Shown here: positions 42,738 to 51,874 of the stretch, one piece after another | Layout: every line of letters begins with the position of its first letter | How positions within the stretch are numbered: the first letter of the stretch is position 1 | DNA from: Paraburkholderia fungorum | GTDB taxonomy: Bacteria; Pseudomonadota; Gammaproteobacteria; Burkholderiales; Burkholderiaceae | Assembly: GCF_003610895.1 (NCBI RefSeq) | Contig: NZ_MCAS01000032.1 | Coordinates: 20,729 to 84,728, forward strand | Length of the DNA: 64,000 bases | Direction of reading: 5' to 3' | Notes under the pieces: generated by a model | Told to the model about the DNA's origin: nothing | The model's input: only the letters and a program-made list of their open reading frames with translations | Database searches by the model: none | Translations under genes and position numbers: made by a program

Positions 42738-43730
42738 TCACGCTCCGGTGAATGCTTCGCGGAACGTGTCGATGCTGACACGCAACGACAGTTGCGGTTG
42801 GTCGAGATAGCTGACGAGCTTGCTGATGCCATGGTCGTTTTGTGCGTGTTCGTCGATCCACTCGGGATCGTCGATATCGATGTTGTGTGCCGCGTACGCC
42901 TGCGGGTCGACCACGCTATGCAGCGTTTTGGCCGAAGCGCCGTTAAAGCCGATGATGAGCCGCTCGCGCTCGGCAATCGTGCCGATAAAAATCGCCAGTT
43001 CGAAATCGGCCTGCGAAACGAACGGTGCGATCAGTTCCAGCCAGAATGCGGCGACGAGCGAGCGATAGAACGGATCGTTCGGCAGCGGCAGGGTCAGCCC
43101 GCGCTCTAGATGCGATGAACCGCTTTGCATGACCGGGCGCAGCAGCGAACCCAGCGCCAGCATGGCGCCGCGCAGGCGCACCGGATGGCCGCTTGCCAGC
43201 AGCATCTGTTCGAGGCCGGAAAGTGTCTGGTGCTCGACGAAGTCGTTGAAGGTGCCGTCGTGTGGATTGCCCGGACCACCGCCGATTTCGATCGGCACCT
43301 GCGTTTCGCCGAGCGCCTGCAAGGCACCTGCTGGCTCGCTCACGCCGAGCAGCGGTTTCATCTGCGAGGCGATGCGCGACCACAGGCGCGCAAAGGCGAG
43401 CGGGCTGTGCGCCAGAAACGTCAGCGGCTTTTCGACTTCCAGCGCGGTCGCGGCAAGAAACGGAAAGCGCCGTGACGATTGATCCTGGCTTGCCACCATA
43501 TGCCCGGCAATCGCCAGCTTGCTGCGCGAGCCGAGGAATGCGAAGTGCATCGGCTTGGCGTTTTCGTAGACGATTTTCCAGCGTGGATCGTCGGTCAGCA
43601 ATTCCATGGCCTCGGCGATCCAGCGGTCGAGCGTGGCCAGCAATTGCGGGTTATGCGCGCTTTTGACAAAGTCGCCGCGCGACGGAATCTTGCCGAAGTA
43701 GGCGATTTGCGCCTGCACGGTTTGCGTCAT
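42738..43730 (-). CDS. tagF: T6SS-associated protein TagF (ImpM/SciT type)
   Basis: A 330-residue protein with the conserved start YFGKIPSRGDFV and the ImpM/TagF pattern (RRFPFLAAT, FAFLGSRSKLAIAGHMV). In Pseudomonas, TagF represses the T6SS post-translationally together with the Fha protein and PppA/PpkA; none of those partners lies in this window. It overlaps the end of tssM by ATGA and precedes the OmpA-like gene by 1 base, so the three are translationally linked. Confidence 0.9.
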   Translation of the reverse strand: MTQTVQAQIAYFGKIPSRGDFVKSAHNPQLLATLDRWIAEAMELLTDDPRWKIVYENAKPMHFAFLGSRSKLAIAGHMVASQDQSSRRFPFLAATALEVEKPLTFLAHSPLAFARLWSRIASQMKPLLGVSEPAGALQALGETQVPIEIGGGPGNPHDGTFNDFVEHQTLSGLEQMLLASGHPVRLRGAMLALGSLLRPVMQSGSSHLERGLTLPLPNDPFYRSLVAAFWLELIAPFVSQADFELAIFIGTIAERERLIIGFNGASAKTLHSVVDPQAYAAHNIDIDDPEWIDEHAQNDHGISKLVSYLDQPQLSLRVSIDTFREAFTGA

Positions 43731-46700
43731 TGCGCACCCCCTGTGTTCGAAACCGCGGCGGCAGCCGTTGCCGGCCGTGCCGCGGGCGTTGCCGGCGCGA
43801 CGCCAGGCGAGGCCGTTGTTCCTGTTGCTCCCGTCGGTACTGGTCCACCCGCGGCCGTCGCATTGACTGAATTCGCCGCCGCGCTCACATCCGCCACCGA
43901 GGAAGGCAGCCGCAAGCCGCGCAGGCTTTGCTGTTGCGGCGCGTCGCTGCTGCCGCCCGAGGCCTGCGAGGTGCTGATGATGCGCATGCTGACCGCCACC
44001 GTGACATTGCCTTGCGTCCACGACAGATCGAAGGTGCCGTCCGGACGGCGCTTGCGCTGCGCCGAGTTGATCAGCTTCTCCAGACCGTAGCGGCCCGGTT
44101 CGTTGACCAGCTGCAGCGTACGGCCGTCGAAGGTCGTCGCGCTCAGCGTCGCGCCAGGCGAACCGGACGGATTCGGCCACACGAAGTTGGTCCACTGCGG
44201 CGGCGTATTGCGGTAACGCATCTGCTGACCGTCGATCGCGAGCGTGTACTCGGTGGTGCCGCTGCTCGGCTGCGGCAGGATCTGGAACACAGTCTGCGGT
44301 TCGGCCGAGCTTTGACCCGACGAGGTCGCCGCACCGCCGGCAAGCGGCGCCACCCAGCGCGCGAAACCGCTGGTGAAGTCGGGCGTCAGCGCGAGGCCCA
44401 TATCGCCCCATGTGCGCGAGCTCAGCGTGTCGCCGCGGCGCACCGCGAGCGGCCCGAGCGTGGTGCCGACGAACTTGGCGATCGCGCCGTCCGGCCCGAA
44501 CACCTGGGCGATTTCTCCGGCGCCGGCTTCGACCTTCGCATCGCTGGCAAACGGATACTTGTTCGCGAGCGAGCTCTGGAAGGTCTGATAGACCTGCGCG
44601 TTCCACACCTTGTTGACTTCGACGCTGGCCGGCTGGATCACCACTGCATACGCCGCCATGAGCGGGCGCACCAGCAGCGGGCGCAGTGCCTTGCGTTGCG
44701 AATCGGTGAGGCCCGTCAGCATCTGTTCGTCGACGTACTTCAGCGAATCGGCCAACTCGGAGCCGCTGCCGTCGAGCGTCTGTTGCATCAGCTGACGCGC
44801 GCCCGGTCCCGGATCGCCCTGATTCTTGATCACGTTAAAGCGCGTACGGACCTTCGAGAGCGTGTCCATATAGCCCTTCAGCATCGAGCCGTTGTCGCCG
44901 GAGACGACGATGCGGCCCAGCGCCGAGAATTCCTGACCGATCGGCCCCATCGGCACTTCGACCGGATTGCCGTTGATGTCGATGTTGGCGTTCAACTGAC
45001 CGGTCGGCGCACGCGAGAACCAGTTCTTGAACCAGCTGGTCATGCCGGTTTGCGCACGCTTCAGGTTCGCGTTGAAGAGCGACGGGTTGTCCCACGAGGT
45101 CTGGTCGTACGCGGTTTCGAGAACCTTGCGGATCGGCGAATCCTGCGGGTCGCCAAGACGGTTCATCGCATCCACGGCCTGACCGAAGCTGCCGAAGTTC
45201 TGCACGGCAATGCCTTGCATGAACTTCTGCCAGTGCATGGCGTATTCCGTTTTGTACATCGCCACGAGCGCTTTCTGGATCTGCTCGGGGCTGCCTTCCA
45301 GCGTCAGATCGTCATGCGCGGAGGTGTTGAGCACCCAGTCCTTGGCCTGCAATTCCTTCGTGGCGGCGTCGCGGATCGCGGGCTGCACGTACTGGAACCA
45401 TGCTTCACGCGTGAAGGTGCCGGGGATCGCGTAGCTGCCGGCCACCAGCGCGGTATTGCTGTCGCCGACGATGCGCGCGATTGTCATCGGCGCGAAACGG
45501 GTCGACGCGCGTGCCTTGATTTCCTCGTAGACGCGCTGACGGGCCGGCATGCCGCGCACCACGCGGCGCAGGTTTTCGCGGGTCTGGTCGACGAGGCCGA
45601 GGTTCTGGTCGATCATCGGCCAGTCGTTATCGGATACGCGCGACAGATAGAAGGTAATCATGCGCTCGGCGCTGCGGATCATCTCGTCGCGGGGCATGTT
45701 GCCACGATTCGTTTCCAGCCAGCCGCGCCAGAAGCGGGCCACCTGATCGGTCAGGTGGGCGGTTTCCACGTGACGCTTGTCGCTCAGCATCAGGTAGGTC
45801 TTGAGCGCGTTGTACGCATCTTCGACGTTGGTCGGCGACGCGTCGCTATACAGGCCGCCCTGGCTGTTCGCGGCCATCGCCGTATGCGCGGACACCGGAA
45901 TCGCGGCCGCATCCGGCGTGCGGTTCAGTGGCGCGAGTTGGTCCGGGTGCGCGTTGACGTCCTTCAGGAACGACGCGAGATTCTGCGAGACCGGGTCGAG
46001 CAGGATCTGACGCACGCCGTTGTAGTACTCGGTCAGCAGATGCTGTTCGAGGCGGTCGCCCTGATACAGCCCGAGCGACACCGCCAGCGGCTTGTCGCGG
46101 CGGAATTGCTCGAGCTGGTCGATGCGGTCTTCCAGAATGTCCATGGCCTGCAAACGCGATTGCAGGTCGTTGCGGTTCTGCTGCAGACGCACCACGTTGT
46201 CGAGGTCGGCCTTGACGTTGTCGGCAAGTTGCTGATTGCCGATCGTCGACCACGTCCAGCCACCGAGCGCCAGCGCGAGCACCGCGACGAAGCCGAAGAA
46301 CGTCGCATAGCGCATGCGTGTCTTGGCGGGGCTGGCGAACTGCTTGACGGTCTGCCGGTCGGCGAAGATCACCTTGGAGAACAGATCGCGCAGGAAGAAG
46401 CCGTTCTTCGAGAACGCGCTGTGCGGCTTGGGCAAGCTGTCCGCGGAGAGGCCGAAACGGTTTGCGATGCGCGTGGCGGCGGCGCTGTTGGTTTCGCCTT
46501 CCTGCAAAGCGCTGGTGAAGTAGAAGCCGCGGAAAATCGGCTTGTGCTGGAACGGGTTGGTTTCGAACAGCGTGGCGAGGAACGCGCGCAACGCGGGCTT
46601 GATCGTCGAGAATTCGAGCGGGAAGCTCAACTGACCCGGCGAAAGCTTGTTGCCGCGGTTGATCGACATCTGCGCAACGCTGATTTCTTTCAAACCGTCG

Positions 46701-47632
46701 TAGAGCTCTTCAAAGTGTTCGTCGAAGAGGCCGACCACGTCGCGCTTTTCGTCCGGCTCGTAGGGCAGGGTGGCGCCCCACACGCGGTCGTATTCATGAC
46801 GGTCGCTGCCGCTGAAGAATTCGGTGAAGCCGGTGATCAGGTCGGCCTTGGTGAACATCACATACACCGGCGCGAACACTTCGAGCTTCTCAGTCAACTC
46901 CTGCACGCGCTGGCGCAGATTCTTCGCGAGATTGATCGCGAACTCAGGCTTGCTGCTGGTCAATTCAGCGATGCTCGCCGTGACGATGATGCCGTTGATC
47001 GGCGCCTTCGGCCGGAAGCGCTTGAGCAGGCCAAGAAAGCCGAGCCATTCGGTGCGGTCTTCTTCGTGCACGGAATAGCGGCCTGCGGTGTCGAGCAGAA
47101 TGCCCTCGGTCGTGAAGAACCAGTCGCAATTCCGCGTGCCGCCGATGCCGTGAATCACCGCGTTGTTCTTGTCGGCGAAAGGAAATTGCAGGCCGGAATT
47201 GAGCACGGCGCTGCTTTTCCCTGCGGCCGGGTTGCCGATCACGATGTACCAGGGCAATTCGTACAGTGCCGAGCCGCCGGACATCTGGCCGATCTTCGAG
47301 GTCTTGATCGTTTTCACCGCGTCCACGAGGCGCGTGCGCAACACATCGAGTTCGGCCTGGCGCGCGGGGGTCGGCGCGGGCCCGGTTTCGGTCTGCTTTT
47401 CGGCCTGTTGCTCGAGCATTTCGCCGAGCTTGTTATTCGCGCGCCGCGCGCGCAGGCGGCGTACCACCCAGACCAGCAGCCACAACGCGATCACCGCGGC
47501 GAGCACGACGGCTGGCCACATCAGGTCGATCTGCAAGGTGTCGGCGCCGATGAATAAAACAGCAGCGAGCGCTAGCAAGCCGATGATCGAAAGCGTGCGT
47601 GTATGGGTCAACACGTTAAGAATGCGTCGCAT
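43727..47632 (-). CDS. tssM: T6SS inner-membrane protein TssM (IcmF)
   Basis: A 1301-residue protein of the membrane complex. TM1 and TM2 are near 12-30 and 38-58, and TM3 is around residue 440 (FFGFVAVLALALGGW). The cytoplasmic loop has an NTPase site with Walker A GNPAAGKS at 133-140. The large periplasmic domain includes the C-terminal TssJ-binding part. The end is Ala/Pro/Gly-rich. TssM spans the periplasm to TssJ. The ATG at 47630-47632 is chosen because TM1 begins about 10 residues later; an upstream in-frame start at 47686 cannot be ruled out. Confidence 0.95.
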   Translation of the reverse strand: MRRILNVLTHTRTLSIIGLLALAAVLFIGADTLQIDLMWPAVVLAAVIALWLLVWVVRRLRARRANNKLGEMLEQQAEKQTETGPAPTPARQAELDVLRTRLVDAVKTIKTSKIGQMSGGSALYELPWYIVIGNPAAGKSSAVLNSGLQFPFADKNNAVIHGIGGTRNCDWFFTTEGILLDTAGRYSVHEEDRTEWLGFLGLLKRFRPKAPINGIIVTASIAELTSSKPEFAINLAKNLRQRVQELTEKLEVFAPVYVMFTKADLITGFTEFFSGSDRHEYDRVWGATLPYEPDEKRDVVGLFDEHFEELYDGLKEISVAQMSINRGNKLSPGQLSFPLEFSTIKPALRAFLATLFETNPFQHKPIFRGFYFTSALQEGETNSAAATRIANRFGLSADSLPKPHSAFSKNGFFLRDLFSKVIFADRQTVKQFASPAKTRMRYATFFGFVAVLALALGGWTWSTIGNQQLADNVKADLDNVVRLQQNRNDLQSRLQAMDILEDRIDQLEQFRRDKPLAVSLGLYQGDRLEQHLLTEYYNGVRQILLDPVSQNLASFLKDVNAHPDQLAPLNRTPDAAAIPVSAHTAMAANSQGGLYSDASPTNVEDAYNALKTYLMLSDKRHVETAHLTDQVARFWRGWLETNRGNMPRDEMIRSAERMITFYLSRVSDNDWPMIDQNLGLVDQTRENLRRVVRGMPARQRVYEEIKARASTRFAPMTIARIVGDSNTALVAGSYAIPGTFTREAWFQYVQPAIRDAATKELQAKDWVLNTSAHDDLTLEGSPEQIQKALVAMYKTEYAMHWQKFMQGIAVQNFGSFGQAVDAMNRLGDPQDSPIRKVLETAYDQTSWDNPSLFNANLKRAQTGMTSWFKNWFSRAPTGQLNANIDINGNPVEVPMGPIGQEFSALGRIVVSGDNGSMLKGYMDTLSKVRTRFNVIKNQGDPGPGARQLMQQTLDGSGSELADSLKYVDEQMLTGLTDSQRKALRPLLVRPLMAAYAVVIQPASVEVNKVWNAQVYQTFQSSLANKYPFASDAKVEAGAGEIAQVFGPDGAIAKFVGTTLGPLAVRRGDTLSSRTWGDMGLALTPDFTSGFARWVAPLAGGAATSSGQSSAEPQTVFQILPQPSSGTTEYTLAIDGQQMRYRNTPPQWTNFVWPNPSGSPGATLSATTFDGRTLQLVNEPGRYGLEKLINSAQRKRRPDGTFDLSWTQGNVTVAVSMRIISTSQASGGSSDAPQQQSLRGLRLPSSVADVSAAANSVNATAAGGPVPTGATGTTASPGVAPATPAARPATAAAAVSNTGGAQ

Positions 47633-47899
47633 AAGCCGTTCAGGTCTTGGTGATGTGTGTTGTGGTGCGTGTGTGGCAAACAGCAATACGCGAGCGCGGG
47701 CAAAGTCTGTCCGCGCCGCGTTTGAAACAAAACGAAAGCATATTCAGACGAAGATGAATGCGGCGGGATTGTTAAATCCGCTATGGGGTGTTCCGCCGCT
47801 GGCACATGGACGAATGCCCTTATGCATGCGGCATTGCCGATTTTTACCGGAAAAATTGATTGAACGCCCCATTGCAACCTCTTTATTACCTGCTTCGCC

Positions 47900-48745
47900 T
47901 TAATGACCACGCCCCATGACGAAGCCGGGTTTGTGATATTCAACGTGCCCGAGATCCATCATTTTCCAGCGACCACCCCACGTCAGGCCGACCTGTTCGG
48001 CCGTCTGTCCGTATAACTGATAGCCTCGCATGGCCCAGGGATCTTTTTCTGAAATGACGAGCTTGCCGTCGCGCAAAAACGCGTTGTCCGCGGCAAGGCC
48101 GTATTGGTGATAGCTCTGAAATGCTGCGGCATTTGTAACGTTGCCCCCCATTTGCGCCAGGCGGTTTTGCCGCTCCGGGCTGCGATAACCTTCCAGCAAT
48201 GCCATCTCATAGCCGTACTGCTCGTGCATGATTTTGTAAACGAGCAATAAACGCGTTCTGAAATCGGCGTCGAGCAAATTCCAGTCGCGGCTCGCGTCTT
48301 TCAGCGCAGGCCGAATCTGCTCCACTTCCTGCGTTGCAAATACTTCAGGCGGCAGCGGCGGCGGGGGCACAAGCTGTTCGCCATTCAATAACGCGGCAAT
48401 TTTCTCGTCCGGTACTCGTGCAGTGTCATCGAATTGGAATAATTGCCGGCCGCGTAATGCCAATGCCACCAATGGCGGCGTCGCAAGAATACCTGTGGTG
48501 GTAAAAATCAGCAAGCGCCGCTTTGCGAGTAACTTTTGCATATCGACTGCGGTCGATTGCGAAATTTTTGCCGAACGCGCTAATTGACTTCGAGCACGCG
48601 ATGCACCTTGCGATGCTCCGCGCATCACGCGGCCATGAATGGCGAGTGCGGCGCCTAATAAAGAGGCGCGTACCGCCGGCAATAGCAGCATTGCGGCGAT
48701 CACAACGGCGATAGCGAAATAGGCGAGAAGTACTACGGCAATCAA
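47900..48745 (-). CDS. tagX: M15-type peptidoglycan peptidase, TagX-like (T6SS-associated)
   Basis: A membrane-anchored endopeptidase of about 281 residues. Two N-terminal hydrophobic helices (about 1-23 and 78-98) anchor it. The periplasmic domain carries the M15 zinc motif SYHQYGLAADN (H213, D220) and a second part WGGRWKMMDLGHVEYH with H267. These fit an L-Ala-D-Glu or similar peptidase that opens the cell wall for T6SS assembly, as TagX does in Acinetobacter. The best start is TTG at 48743-48745, with GGGG upstream, because no ATG precedes the first helix; the frame also runs further up into the divergent gene. 267 bases separate it from tssM. Confidence 0.78.
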   Translation of the reverse strand: MIAVVLLAYFAIAVVIAAMLLLPAVRASLLGAALAIHGRVMRGASQGASRARSQLARSAKISQSTAVDMQKLLAKRRLLIFTTTGILATPPLVALALRGRQLFQFDDTARVPDEKIAALLNGEQLVPPPPLPPEVFATQEVEQIRPALKDASRDWNLLDADFRTRLLLVYKIMHEQYGYEMALLEGYRSPERQNRLAQMGGNVTNAAAFQSYHQYGLAADNAFLRDGKLVISEKDPWAMRGYQLYGQTAEQVGLTWGGRWKMMDLGHVEYHKPGFVMGRGH

Positions 48746-48870
48746 AGTCGACCCCGGAAATTGGAAACAATTGTATTTTGTAATGCTTGCTCTTAGAATC
48801 AGGCCTGCTCGGAGAGGAGCCGGAACGGTATTATCACGGCGAAATAATCCAGGATTCAATGAGACAGTGA

Positions 48871-49815
48871 ATGAGTGCGCCGGAAAATTCGAATTCCAAA
48901 GCCCCACCTAGCCTGTTATCTGATAAGGCTAAGGGCGCCGATGGCAATGGTTCGCGAATTCTTGCGAACCTGGAAGGCCGCGTCGCGCCGCCTACCGATA
49001 AACCACGCCGGTCGAAAACACCGCTCGTGCTGGTCGCCTTGCTGGTGATCGCGGCCGGTGGTTGGGGCGCATGGCATATGCAGCAGCGTGTGACGTCGGA
49101 GTCGCTGGCGTCAGCCACGCCCGCCAACGCGGAGAAGGCCGCTGTGCCGGCGCCCGCCGCTAGTGGTGCGCCACAGGTCACGGCGAAAGCAGAAGCGCCG
49201 GCTGCGGCGTCTTCGCAAGCAGCGACGATCGTTGCCGACGACAGCGACAGCAAGACGCCGGCGGCATCCGCGAGTGCGCCCGCAAGCGCTGATGAAAGCC
49301 GCTTATCGCGCGCGCTTGCCGATGGCGCAGAGCCGAGCAATGCGTCTGCGCCGGTCGCATCCGCAACGGTGGCGTCGGCGGTTGAGGTGCCGGCGGCAAA
49401 GCATGGCAAGAGCGCGACGGCCGTCGCGAGCAGTGCGAAACACGACACGGTGGCCCACGGCAAGAAGGAAAGCGTGAGCGCAAGCAATCATCACGCGAGT
49501 GCGCCTACCGCCGTCGCGCAAACGAAGAAATCGCGCACTGCCGGCAATGCGTCGAAAGATGATTCGGATGCCGATCTTTTGGCGGCGCTTGTGGCGCGCA
49601 CCAAGCCGGCCGACGCGAAAGCGTCCGACGATAAAACGACCACCAAGGTCAGTGCATCGGCTACGCCTGGGAGCGCCAAGCTGGCCGAACGCGTGAAAGA
49701 GTGCGGGCAACGCGGCTTTTTCGAAGACCAGTTGTGCCGCTGGCGCGTGTGCGACGGACATTGGGGTAAAGACCCCGCCTGTCCGGGGGCGGCGCCGCAG
49801 GCACGCCAGCCGTAA
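48871..49815 (+). CDS. T6SS-linked low-complexity membrane protein with C-terminal Cys motif, function unknown
   Basis: A 314-residue protein. A cytoplasmic N-terminus of about 48 residues, one TM helix at about 50-68, then about 200 residues of Ala/Ser/Lys/Pro-rich disorder, and a compact C-terminal part (about 280-310) with four cysteines (ECGQ, LCRWRVCDGHWGKDPACPG). The C-terminal Cys/Trp motif is the only likely folded domain outside the membrane. It is divergent from the M15 gene and lies between T6SS and nar loci. Membership in the T6SS is inferred from position alone. A role as periplasmic partner of the M15 enzyme is possible but not shown. Confidence 0.6.
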   Translation: MSAPENSNSKAPPSLLSDKAKGADGNGSRILANLEGRVAPPTDKPRRSKTPLVLVALLVIAAGGWGAWHMQQRVTSESLASATPANAEKAAVPAPAASGAPQVTAKAEAPAAASSQAATIVADDSDSKTPAASASAPASADESRLSRALADGAEPSNASAPVASATVASAVEVPAAKHGKSATAVASSAKHDTVAHGKKESVSASNHHASAPTAVAQTKKSRTAGNASKDDSDADLLAALVARTKPADAKASDDKTTTKVSASATPGSAKLAERVKECGQRGFFEDQLCRWRVCDGHWGKDPACPGAAPQARQP

Positions 49816-49869
49816 ATCCAGGCAACGTGCGTCCTAGTGACGCACTATCCCATCAAACGCGGCGCCGGG

Positions 49870-49883
49870 TTGACTTGAGTCAA
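49870..49883 (+). promoter_or_regulatory. FNR/ANR-type box upstream of narX
   Basis: TTGACTTGAGTCAA is a perfect palindrome with half-sites TTGAC and GTCAA spaced by 4 bases, close to the FNR consensus TTGAT-N4-ATCAA. It lies 45 bases before the narX ATG. It probably brings narXL, and through them the nar operon, under oxygen control. The assignment is based on sequence only. Confidence 0.72.
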
Positions 49884-49927
49884 TTCGACGCCGTGTCTTA
49901 TCTTGCGGTGGCGCATAAAATCGTTGA

Positions 49928-51874
49928 ATGCGCTCCGTCTCCTCCTGGCCTCTCGCCACCAAACTCGCTGCTCTTGTCGCCACGTTGCTTACGTTGGCGC
50001 TGGCGTCGATTGGCCTGACACTGTGGATTACCTGGCAACTCGATGGTGGCGCAGCCGCGATCAACGAAGCTGGGCGCATGCGGATGCAAACCTACCGCGT
50101 CGCGCTGATGCTGCGCGATTCCCCGTCCCAGGTCGGCACGCTCGCGCGCCAGTTCGATGAAAGTCTTACGTTGCTTGAGAAAGGGGACCCCGCCCGTCCG
50201 CTGTTCGTTCCATGGAACGACGAGGCGCGCCAACGCTTTGCTCAGGTGCAGGCGCAATGGCAGGCGCTGCGCCCAGTCTGGACCGGGGACAATCCACCCA
50301 CCGCTGACAAGGTCGAAGAGCAGGCGAGGCAATTCGTATTACTGATCGATTCGTTCGACAGTTCAATCGAAGCACAGCTTGCGCGCTGGACTTCGATCCT
50401 CAATGCCGTGCAACTCGCGCTGCTCGTGCTGGCGATCGGCAGTGCGCTGGCGTTGCTGTACGTGGGCCATTTGAGCGTACTCGCTCCCGTTCTCAGGCTG
50501 ACCGGTGGTCTGGCGCGAATCGAGCGCGGCGACTTCGACACGCGCGTGGAAGTCGCGACGCAGGACGAATTCGGTGAGCTATCCACGGGTTTCAACCGGA
50601 TGGCGCAGAACCTGCAACAGCTTTATGCCGGTCTGGAACAGAAGGTCAGCGAGAAAACCGCCAGCCTCGAGACGGAGCGCGCGCGTCTTGCCGCGCTCTA
50701 TGAGGTGAGTGCCTTTCTTGCGAACGCCAATACGCTGGATGCACTTGCGCAAGGTTTTGCGCAACGCATTCGCCGTATTGCCGCGGCGGATTCGGTGGCG
50801 ATCCGCTGGTCGGGCGAGGCCAATGACCGTTACCTGCTGCTCGCAGGAGACAGCCTGCCGCGCTTCATCACGGAAGACGAACAATGCCTCACGTCACGCA
50901 GTTGCCTGTGCGGTCATCCGCAGAGCGTGCCTGGCGCGCGAGTGATTCCGGTCCTGGCCGCGGGTCCCGGCGCGGCGACGCTTGGTCATTGCGCACGCGC
51001 AGGTTACGCGACGCTCGTGTCGGTGCCTGTGATTCTGCATCAGCGCACGCTCGGCGAGATCGACCTGTTTTTTAGCGAGACGATCCAGTTGTCCGCTCAG
51101 GATCGTGATCTGCTCGATACACTCGCGAGCCACCTGGCGGGCGCCATGGAGAATTTGCGTGTGAGTGCGCTGGAACGGGAAACCGCGGTGTCCGATGAAC
51201 GTGCTTTGCTTGCTAGCGAACTGCACGATTCGATTGCGCAGTCGCTGGCGTTTCTGAAGATACAGGTGCAGCTATTGCGCGATGCGCTGCCGGCTCCTGT
51301 TGATTCGTCGGTGGCGCGTATTGTCGATGAACTGGACGCGGGCGTTCGCGAAAGCACTGGCGACGTGCGCGAATTGCTGATGCATTTTCGCACGCGAGGC
51401 AACACCGAAGACATCGAGCCTGCGTTGCGCACTACGCTGCGCAAGTTCGAGCATCAGACCGGGCTGGCTACGAATCTCCTGATCGAAGGTCACGGTTTGC
51501 CGCTCGACGCGGACGTGCAGGTGCAGGTATTGCATGTATTGCAGGAGGCGTTGTCGAACGTGCGCAAGCATGCTCACGCGCGTGAGGTCTGGCTGGAAGT
51601 GCAGCAAAGTCCGGCATGGAGTTTTGAAGTCCGCGATGACGGCGAGGGTTTCGACGCACAGCAACACACGCCCGGCGAGACACATGTCGGAATGCGCATC
51701 ATGCGCGAACGCGCGGCACGTATCGGTGGGACAGTCGTGGTCGACTCCGTGGCTGGCGCGGGAACCTGTGTCACGTTGACCTTGGCGCCCTCGCAGCGTG
51801 CTGCCCCGGAAGCGGTTCAGGAGGAGCGGGCCGAGATTGCCTCGGCATCGGTCCAGGAGAGGGGTAGCAGATGA
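49928..51874 (+). CDS. narX: Nitrate/nitrite sensor histidine kinase NarX
   Basis: A 648-residue kinase. TM1 is about 11-36, and the periplasmic P-box (INEAGRMRMQTYRVAL, about 45-60) that binds nitrate is well kept. TM2 is about 157-178, HAMP about 179-231 and a GAF-like domain about 255-410. HisKA_3 has phospho-acceptor H433 (ELHDSIAQSL), and a HATPase domain follows. The GAF region carries C320, C326, C328 and C355, possibly a metal or Fe-S site. The stop overlaps narL by ATGA. The pair controls narK and narG transcription. Confidence 0.95.
   Translation: MRSVSSWPLATKLAALVATLLTLALASIGLTLWITWQLDGGAAAINEAGRMRMQTYRVALMLRDSPSQVGTLARQFDESLTLLEKGDPARPLFVPWNDEARQRFAQVQAQWQALRPVWTGDNPPTADKVEEQARQFVLLIDSFDSSIEAQLARWTSILNAVQLALLVLAIGSALALLYVGHLSVLAPVLRLTGGLARIERGDFDTRVEVATQDEFGELSTGFNRMAQNLQQLYAGLEQKVSEKTASLETERARLAALYEVSAFLANANTLDALAQGFAQRIRRIAAADSVAIRWSGEANDRYLLLAGDSLPRFITEDEQCLTSRSCLCGHPQSVPGARVIPVLAAGPGAATLGHCARAGYATLVSVPVILHQRTLGEIDLFFSETIQLSAQDRDLLDTLASHLAGAMENLRVSALERETAVSDERALLASELHDSIAQSLAFLKIQVQLLRDALPAPVDSSVARIVDELDAGVRESTGDVRELLMHFRTRGNTEDIEPALRTTLRKFEHQTGLATNLLIEGHGLPLDADVQVQVLHVLQEALSNVRKHAHAREVWLEVQQSPAWSFEVRDDGEGFDAQQHTPGETHVGMRIMRERAARIGGTVVVDSVAGAGTCVTLTLAPSQRAAPEAVQEERAEIASASVQERGSR

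Noticed and set aside
43928..47557. A 1209-codon open frame on the plus strand opposite tssM
   Set aside because: It is antisense to a clear IcmF gene, has a strongly Arg/His-rich composition without domains, and is a by-product of high GC codon bias.
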